Below are positions 38,332 through 41,675 of a stretch of DNA of 41,675 nt, piece by piece (the first letter of the stretch is position 1; each line of letters starts with the position of its first letter). A program made the position numbers and the translations under genes. Under the pieces are notes generated by a model. It was not told the origin of the DNA and ran no database searches. It saw nothing but the letters and a program-made list of their open reading frames with translations. The DNA is from Candidatus Caldatribacterium sp. (lineage in GTDB: Bacteria; Atribacterota; Atribacteria; Atribacterales; Caldatribacteriaceae). The stretch lies in assembly GCA_025060675.1 (NCBI GenBank), contig JANXBI010000073.1, forward strand, positions 1 through 41,675. Reading direction: 5' to 3'.

Positions 38332-38888
38332 TAAGAATGTTCAAGGAAAGTTTTTAACCCGATGAGGATGAGGACTATTCCGCCGACGACTTCAGGTTTA
38401 GCGAAAAGGGCTTTCCTCTGTACTCGGTGTCCCAGAGAGACCCCAAGATAGGTCATCGTAAAGGCGAAGATCCCTATGACCAGTGCTTCAAAAAGCACCG
38501 TATCCCTGAGAAGCGCAAAGGAGAATCCTACCGCTAAGGAATCGAGGCTTGTAGCCAGAGAGGCGAAAAGGAGTGGCCACCCACGACTGAGGTCTGGGAA
38601 CGTTTCTCGGGTATCCCGAGACACCCCTTCGCGAATCATCCGGATGCCGATGAAGGACAGGATACTCAGTACCACAAAATGGTCGAAAGAGGCGACGAAT
38701 CGTGCTACCCTTTCGCCGGCGAAAAACCCCAAAAGGGGCATGAAGAACTGGAACGCACCGAAGGCGAAGGAGAGACGGAATTTCGCGCCAAGAGGGCATG
38801 CTGTCTGGCACATGCCAAAGGCAAAAGCCACCGAAAGCGCGTCAAGCCCAAGTCCAAAAGCAAGGAGGAAGAGTTCCAGATTTTCCAT
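38331..38888 (-). CDS. mntP: Manganese efflux pump MntP
   Basis: 185 residues from ATG 38888; ATG 38909 would add seven residues and is close to a weak GAAGG. Six membrane helices, with the paired acidic motifs LGLDALSVAFAFGM and SLATSLDSLAVGFSFAL that carry the conserved intramembrane Asp residues of MntP. It exports Mn(II). No yybP-ykoY manganese riboswitch is in front; the gene starts 2 bp after or inside the AEC transporter gene, so it is co-transcribed with it. Confidence 0.9.
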   Translation of the reverse strand: MENLELFLLAFGLGLDALSVAFAFGMCQTACPLGAKFRLSFAFGAFQFFMPLLGFFAGERVARFVASFDHFVVLSILSFIGIRMIREGVSRDTRETFPDLSRGWPLLFASLATSLDSLAVGFSFALLRDTVLFEALVIGIFAFTMTYLGVSLGHRVQRKALFAKPEVVGGIVLILIGLKTFLEHS

Positions 38889-38890
38889 AG

Positions 38891-39829
38891 TTACAGGTGC
38901 ACCACCCATACCTTCAAAAGGGGGATAACAAGAGCACTGAGAGCGGTCGTCGCTGCGATAAGGCCTGTTGCGTACTCATAGTCTGCATGGTAGAGACGGG
39001 CAAGGAGCGACGACTGCATCATGACTGGCATAGCGGACATGACAAAGAACACGTTTCGCATAAGAGCCGAAAGAGGAAAGAGCCGAGCAACGAGAAGGAC
39101 AAGGAGGGGAGCCAGGGAGAATCTTCCCAAAAGCACAAGGAGCAGGTCTCTGTTCAAGCGAATGTGTCGTAAATTGACCGTTGTCCCAACACAAAGGAGG
39201 GAGAGGGGCGTGGTAAGGCTACCAACCATTTTCGCCGCTTCGAGAGCTATTCCCGGGAGAGGACACTGGAGGAGGATAAGGGCAATCCCCACAAAGAAGG
39301 CGATGAAGGGAGGATTGAGAACGCACTGCAGCACCGTCTTGGGCAAGGGGAGGTGCTTTCTGGGGTTCCCTGAAAGGGCAATACCCAGCGCTCCAAGGGT
39401 CCAGAAAAACGTCGTGTTGACCATGTAGTAGAGGAGGACGAAAGGCGTTGCTTTCTCTCCAAAGAGCGCCTGACATACGGGAAGCCCAACGAATATGGTG
39501 TTAGAGAGGGAGAAGGCAACGACGAAAATGCCCCGCTTCGTTGGGGGAAGGCGGAGAACATAGGCAAGGCCAAGACCAAGGAGATACGTAAGGAACATGG
39601 AAACCACTGGTACCGGCAGTCCTTTTCCGAGGTCAAGGAGGGTGTCTCTCGTGAAATGTGTGGTAAGGTGGACTACCATGTACGGGGGGAGAGCAATGGT
39701 CACCACGAAGCGGGTGAGGAACTCCGAATCTTCCTTTTTAACCCATCCGAAGGTGGCAAGCAGGTACCCAAACCCAAGGAGGATGAGAATGAGCGCTATG
39801 CCTTGGACTGCCTGGAAAAACTCTTGCAT
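38891..39829 (-). CDS. AEC-family (auxin efflux carrier-like) permease
   Basis: 312 residues from ATG 39829, preceded by GAGGGAAAGG. Ten predicted membrane segments in two five-helix halves; FVVTIALPPYMVVHLT and TTPLSLLCVGTTVNL are typical of the bacterial AEC family. Members export or import organic anions such as malate. The substrate cannot be inferred. A TATAAT at 39853-39858 on the minus strand contains the stop codon of the upstream HD-GYP gene, so it may have its own promoter. Confidence 0.85.
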   Translation of the reverse strand: MQEFFQAVQGIALILILLGFGYLLATFGWVKKEDSEFLTRFVVTIALPPYMVVHLTTHFTRDTLLDLGKGLPVPVVSMFLTYLLGLGLAYVLRLPPTKRGIFVVAFSLSNTIFVGLPVCQALFGEKATPFVLLYYMVNTTFFWTLGALGIALSGNPRKHLPLPKTVLQCVLNPPFIAFFVGIALILLQCPLPGIALEAAKMVGSLTTPLSLLCVGTTVNLRHIRLNRDLLLVLLGRFSLAPLLVLLVARLFPLSALMRNVFFVMSAMPVMMQSSLLARLYHADYEYATGLIAATTALSALVIPLLKVWVVHL

Positions 39830-39854
39830 CGCCTTTCCCTCGTTTTTCTCCTTA

Positions 39855-41492
39855 TTATACCTCGTCGTAGAGGGCACGGATAGCGTTCTCGAGTTTAAGG
39901 AATGCGGCAAGGACCTTAGGGTGGAAGTGTTCCCTTCGTACCCGCTCATCGCCTTCGAGGATTATTCGCATGGCTTCCTCATGAGAAAACGCTCTTCGGT
40001 ACGGGCGATCGTCTCGTAGGGCATCGTAGATATCGGCGATTTTGAGGATTTGAGCTTCGATGGGGATTGCTTCGCCCTTGAGGCCTTTTGGGTACCCTGT
40101 GCCGTCGAAGTTCTCATGATGGTACAAAGCCATGTTCCGAGCAGTCACAAGGCGGGGATGATCAAAGAGTTGTTCAGTAAGGAGGGTGTGGAGTTTCATG
40201 AGCTCCCACTCCTTTTCGCTGAGCGGTCCCTCCTTTTTGAGGATTTCCCGGGGGATGAAGATTTTCCCAATGTCGTGTAGGCCGGCGTAACGGGGAATGT
40301 CGGGGTTAACAATGCCAAGCTCCCGAGCCAGGAGCTCGGTGATTTTGGCTACCCGTTGCATGTGCAGAGAAGTTTTGGTGTCGTATCCCTCAGCAATCAG
40401 AGCGAGTTTGTGGGCAAAGACTGTGAAGGCTTCCTCGATTTCCCTGCGCGATGTGTAGAGGGCCTCGGCAATACGTTGCGTCTCAAGGAAGGCAAATTCT
40501 CTCTTTGGTGAAGGAAGGTCATTCTTGGCGATAGTGCTGAGCGTTGCAAGGTCATTCGCTATCCTGGCAAGGCAGGTATTGTGTTGCCTCCTAAAGTGCA
40601 AAAGGAAAAGGAGTCCGGCAAGAAGGAGTACCCCAGAGAAAACGTAGAGAGCAAGGAAGTCAAACTCAGTGACAGTCAACATCGTCATCGCGACGTTACT
40701 GAGGAGGGGAACTCGTATTCGCTGGATTACGGTTTGGCGAGCAAGACCAAAGCGTTGTCTTTGGGGAAGTGCTGCCATACGCCTTTTGAGTCCCTCGGGG
40801 AGAGGAGGGAAGGCAGAGGCGACAGGGAGGAAGTGTGCCGTGTACAATCCGACACGTTTGACGAAGGGGAGGTGCTCGAGGCGCTTTATATCCTCAAAGA
40901 GGGGGTCAAGGACGCTTTGTCGGAGAGTGACTCCAAGCTCGAGGATGTTGCCATTTTCGGTGCGGGTGTACAGGTACATCCGGATACGCCCCGTTCTTGT
41001 CTCAAGGGCGAAAGGATGTACTACCACTGGTTTTTGTGCAAGTTCCTTTTTGAGAGCTTCCCAGAACTTGGGGAAAGCAGAGAGATCAAGGCCAAGGTCT
41101 TTTGGGTAGTTAGTGGCAAAGATAAGACCCTGAGGGGTGATCCAGAAGTAGTGTATTTCCTCGAGTTCAGGAAAAACGCATGCTGCTTGGACCTTTCCAT
41201 CGATGTTTTCTGGGTTGTTTCGGAGGGAAAGGAGGAGCTCCTGGAGGACTGGAGTGTATTTTGAGAAAATCCTCCGAACGTTTTCTCGGATTTCTCCCGC
41301 GTTTTCCACGACTGAAGCGGTGACGATAGAGGTTACTGTCCCGGAGAGATAGAGGACGAAGGCGAGGGATGCCCCAAGGAAGAGAGAAAAGGCCCAAAGG
41401 ACGAGAAGAGCACCCCTCCTTATCGCCCAGCGGGTAAACTCTTGGAAGGGTTGGGGCGCTTCAAATCTTAAACTGCGCAAGGTCTTCTTCAA
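39855..41492 (-). CDS. Membrane-bound sensor with HD-GYP domain, predicted cyclic-di-GMP phosphodiesterase
   Basis: 545 residues from TTG 41492; TTG 41480 is an alternative and neither has a strong ribosome site. Two membrane helices (about 28-50 and 280-302) flank an extracytoplasmic sensor of about 230 residues resembling a Cache-type domain (FWITPQGLIFATNYPKDLG). The C-terminal HD-GYP domain has LHDIGKIFIPREIL and FDGTGYPKGLKGEAIP with the metal-binding HD and GYP motif. The gene overlaps the end of the receptor gene upstream by 32 bp, so receptor and phosphodiesterase are probably translated together and may share a signal. It is the second HD-GYP protein here, with an unrelated sensor. 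Confidence 0.87.
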   Translation of the reverse strand: MKKTLRSLRFEAPQPFQEFTRWAIRRGALLVLWAFSLFLGASLAFVLYLSGTVTSIVTASVVENAGEIRENVRRIFSKYTPVLQELLLSLRNNPENIDGKVQAACVFPELEEIHYFWITPQGLIFATNYPKDLGLDLSAFPKFWEALKKELAQKPVVVHPFALETRTGRIRMYLYTRTENGNILELGVTLRQSVLDPLFEDIKRLEHLPFVKRVGLYTAHFLPVASAFPPLPEGLKRRMAALPQRQRFGLARQTVIQRIRVPLLSNVAMTMLTVTEFDFLALYVFSGVLLLAGLLFLLHFRRQHNTCLARIANDLATLSTIAKNDLPSPKREFAFLETQRIAEALYTSRREIEEAFTVFAHKLALIAEGYDTKTSLHMQRVAKITELLARELGIVNPDIPRYAGLHDIGKIFIPREILKKEGPLSEKEWELMKLHTLLTEQLFDHPRLVTARNMALYHHENFDGTGYPKGLKGEAIPIEAQILKIADIYDALRDDRPYRRAFSHEEAMRIILEGDERVRREHFHPKVLAAFLKLENAIRALYDEV

Positions 41493-41675
41493 GCTTCCGA
41501 GCTAATTCTGCTGTTTCGGTTATGGTGCTATCCATCTCCTGTAACGCGGCGTTCTGCTCCTCAGAAGAAGCAGCCACTTCTTCTGCTGCGGCCGCATTCT
41601 CCTCAGAAATCGCCGCCACATTGCTCAAGGCTTCGTAGACCTCCTCAGCCATGTGGATGACAGCCTTCGTGCGTT
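41461..41675 (-). CDS. Methyl-accepting chemotaxis protein, C-terminal fragment
   Basis: The last 70 or so codons of a chemoreceptor, running off the window end. The first 47 codons in view (41535-41675) are identical at DNA level to the fragment at the other end of the window; the tail differs (TITETAELARKLEEDLAQFKI). The coiled-coil Ala/Glu-rich segment is the cytoplasmic methylation-helix region. It lies directly upstream of, and overlaps, the HD-GYP gene, unlike the copy at base 1, which faces the E1 genes. Confidence 0.85.
   Translation of the reverse strand, partial: RTKAVIHMAEEVYEALSNVAAISEENAAAAEEVAASSEEQNAALQEMDSTITETAELARKLEEDLAQFKI

Noticed and set aside
38860..38920. Manganese riboswitch before mntP
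   Set aside because: The gene starts within or directly after the AEC transporter coding sequence, leaving no room for a leader RNA.
1..41675. Terminal inverted repeats as ends of a transposon or linear replicon
   Set aside because: The repeat is coding sequence of a conserved receptor tail in frame at both ends, and no transposase, integrase or telomere gene is present.

Overview
The window reads as one chromosomal contig of a bacterium with about 50-55% GC, compact operons, many overlapping stop/start pairs, frequent GTG and TTG starts with strong Shine-Dalgarno sequences, and near-consensus sigma-70 promoters (TTGACA/TATAAT). Short Oxa1-type YidC, proteins rich in Glu, Lys and Arg, a fermentative-looking gene set and several cyclic-di-GMP components suggest a thermophilic, deep-branching anaerobe. 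Atribacterota (OP9-like) is one possibility, but that is an inference with low confidence and no marker here proves it. No transposase, integrase, phage gene or CRISPR array was seen. Both ends stop inside the same conserved chemotaxis-receptor segment, as an exact 141-base inverted copy, so the contig probably ends because of an assembly repeat.

Layout. 1-2134: receptor tail and a thiamine-diphosphate 2-oxoacid dehydrogenase E1 beta/alpha pair. 2227-4215: a periplasmic-binding/GAF/HD-GYP sensor. 4295-8468: a four-gene lipid-linked glycosylation operon (GT-C transferase, PMT with a discoidin-like domain, polyprenyl-phosphate GT2, GtrA), followed by tadA. 8922-10816: an NfrB-like processive glycosyltransferase with MshEN cyclic-di-GMP domains, broken by a frameshift. 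10818-12802: tRNA-Ser(CGA) and glmS. 12924-14212: TlpA-like lipoprotein, then a C39-like peptidase lipoprotein behind a class I cyclic-di-GMP riboswitch. 14332-16260: methyltransferase/ATP-grasp fusion. 16252-21462: an Rrf2-led operon of sulfur-transfer genes (PP-loop ATPase, small zinc ribbon, cysK, larE, mnmA) ending with the Fe-S enzyme gene nadA. 21530-29078: a sugar regulon with ABC transporter, sucrose-phosphorylase-type enzyme, secreted carboxylesterase and LacI regulator, with three matching operator sites.

29126-41675: mutM; an unassigned 393-bp non-coding stretch; then rpmH-rnpA-yidD-yidC-jag-mnmE, which is classic origin-proximal synteny. A cluster of DnaA boxes between rsmG and trmI is flanked by two parS palindromes, so oriC is probably here although dnaA, dnaN and parAB are not in the window. 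After this come a Gfo/Idh/MocA oxidoreductase, a homocysteine methyltransferase, a radical SAM protein, MntP, an AEC transporter and a second HD-GYP sensor downstream of the second receptor tail.

Two HD-GYP sensors (predicted to degrade cyclic-di-GMP), a cyclic-di-GMP riboswitch on a surface peptidase and an MshEN glycosyltransferase place input, RNA control and polysaccharide output of one second-messenger circuit in one region. The Rrf2 sulfur operon and the oriC/parS segment are the other notable units.
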